Shown here piece by piece: positions 4,856-5,908 of a stretch of DNA of 5,908 nucleotides. How positions within the stretch are numbered: position 1 is the stretch's first letter; the number at the start of each line of letters is the position of its first letter. Under the pieces are notes generated by a model, which ran no database searches, was not told where the DNA came from, and saw only the letters and a list, made by a program, of their open reading frames with translations. The translations under genes and the position numbers were made by a program. This DNA comes from Desulfocapsaceae bacterium (GTDB taxonomy: Bacteria; Desulfobacterota; Desulfobulbia; Desulfobulbales; Desulfocapsaceae): NCBI GenBank assembly GCA_029934775.1, contig JAOZLO010000047.1:1-5908 (forward strand), written 5' to 3'.

Positions 4856-5908
4856 AATAAGTATGCTGGGAATTGCTGCTATTTTCGCCTCGTCTCTTAC
4901 TAGATATTCTCCCCAGAAATATGATATATCATCTTTACTAATATCGATTTTGTCGTACATTTTCGAAATAAAATCTGCTGTAAGTCTAATATTTTTCTGT
5001 TCAATATTCTCTTGACTCGCCAATTGGGCAGCAAACCCCCATTCTGCCATATCGGGATCGTATTGCCCCTCCGGTGTCTCCACCCAATTGAAAGCATAAA
5101 GAGGCTGACCTCTTGCTTCCAACTCTCTTGCCGCCAAGACAGCAATAGCAGAAGTATCGATTCCCCCGCTTAGATGAGATGCTACAGGATATACTGTTCT
5201 CAAACGCGCTTGAACAGCATTGCAAAGTAGCTCTTTTAATTTTTCTGTATATTCTTCAAACGTATCATAATGGACTTCAGTGATATCCTTAAAATCCCAA
5301 TAGATGGACTCAGCTACAATATCTTTTGTTATCGTCAAACTTGATGCCGCAGGAAGTTTTTGAATTGCTTCAAAAAAAGTATCTCTTTCGTCATGACAAC
5401 CAGAATCTCCCGCTAAAAACATGGCTATCGTCTTATTGTTATATCTCTTACTGTCTCCCGGATATGAAACCAATCCGCGTATATCATTGGAAAAGACAAA
5501 CAAATCATCACTTAAATGATAATAGAAGGGTTTGATACCTATATGATCACGAGCACAAAAAAGCTGCTGTTTGTTTTCATCCCAAGTAACAAAAACAAAA
5601 TCACCAAGAAGATGTTTTGGACACATTTCGCCCCACTGCCGGTATGCTGCCAGAACAAGTTCACTGTCAGTTACCTCTTCAAGCGAAAATCCTCCAACTC
5701 CAGTTTTTCTACTAATACTTCACGATTATCCAATCGGGCATCGATAGTAATCGCAAAGGTTTGATTTTCTGAATGTATTACGCGGGGAAGATGATCCAAC
5801 TTTGAATCTGGGGTCGTCCAGAGCATCCGGTGCCCAAAAGCAATGGGACCAGCCTCCCAACTGCCACTCTCGTCAGAGTCCCAGTATGAAAGAGCATCAT
5901 CTATTAAT
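4808..5908 (-). pseudogene. Broken glutamine amidotransferase / asparagine-synthase homolog (partial)
   Basis: Intact relatives take ammonia from glutamine and use ATP to amidate a carboxylate; the family includes asparagine synthetase B, amidotransferases of polysaccharide loci and lasso-peptide cyclases. The 5' end lies beyond the window, so the catalytic N-terminal Cys is not seen. From 5907 the first frame encodes amidotransferase sequence with GPIAFGHRMLWTTP and TIDARLDNREVL, then hits TAA at 5671-5673. The second frame, open from 5719, continues with SLEEVTDSELVLAAYRQWGE, GDFVFVTWD and CARDHIGIKPFYY. The proteins join seamlessly if one base is added at the AAAA run 5686-5689. The ATP-pyrophosphatase motif is present as SGGIDTS, 153 codons after the ATG at 5626. 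Homology ends near 4856, where relatives have GWGGDE, and well over a third of the synthetase domain is missing. Even with the frameshift repaired it should be inactive. Confidence 0.85.

Noticed and set aside
5320..5770. Plus-strand open frames at 5326-5535 and 5516-5764
   Set aside because: They lie antisense to the amidotransferase remnant, have no family resemblance, and the minus-strand reading fully explains the region.

Overview
The window looks like a piece of a Gram-negative anaerobe, most plausibly a Desulfobacterota-type (former Deltaproteobacteria) genome of moderate GC. That is inference: it rests on the mix of a NodU/CmcH-type carbamoyltransferase, a short anaerobe-style nitroreductase, an amidotransferase of the asparagine-synthase family and several dispersed non-coding repeats. 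No 16S or other taxonomic marker is present.

Layout. 1-42 may hold the last codons of an upstream gene whose TGA overlaps the next ATG. 43-1869 (+) is a full-length carbamoyltransferase. 1948-2112 (+) is a 54-residue single-pass membrane protein of the DUF5989/SxtK-like type that typically accompanies such carbamoyltransferases. 2227-2748 (-) is a compact FMN nitroreductase. It lies between two imperfect inverted copies of a roughly 95-122 bp repeat (2108-2229 and 2841-2935), so gene plus repeats look like a cassette placed exactly behind the carbamoyltransferase/DUF5989 pair. 2936-3389 is non-coding and repeat-rich: a purine/pyrimidine-skewed dispersed repeat at 2971-3017 and a long hairpin-forming repeat at 3211-3370. 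3390-4721 (+) is a 12-helix MFS transporter resembling YcaD, with an acidic C-terminal tail. 4808-5908 (-) is a broken, window-truncated glutamine amidotransferase/asparagine-synthase homolog. It has a one-base frameshift in the amidotransferase domain and is cut off in the synthetase domain, before the expected conserved GWGGDE-type motif.

How it fits together. Carbamoyltransferase plus DUF5989, with an ATP-dependent amidotransferase nearby, is the kind of gene set seen in loci that decorate surface polysaccharides or small molecules with carbamoyl and amide groups. Here the locus looks eroded: the amidotransferase is dead, the SxtJ-like and SGNH/GDSL genes that often follow DUF5989 are absent, and repeats with an unrelated nitroreductase and transporter occupy the space. 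I see no phage, CRISPR, tRNA, rRNA or transposase gene. The most unusual structure is the nitroreductase flanked by inverted MITE-like repeats whose ends coincide with the stop codons of the two neighbouring genes.
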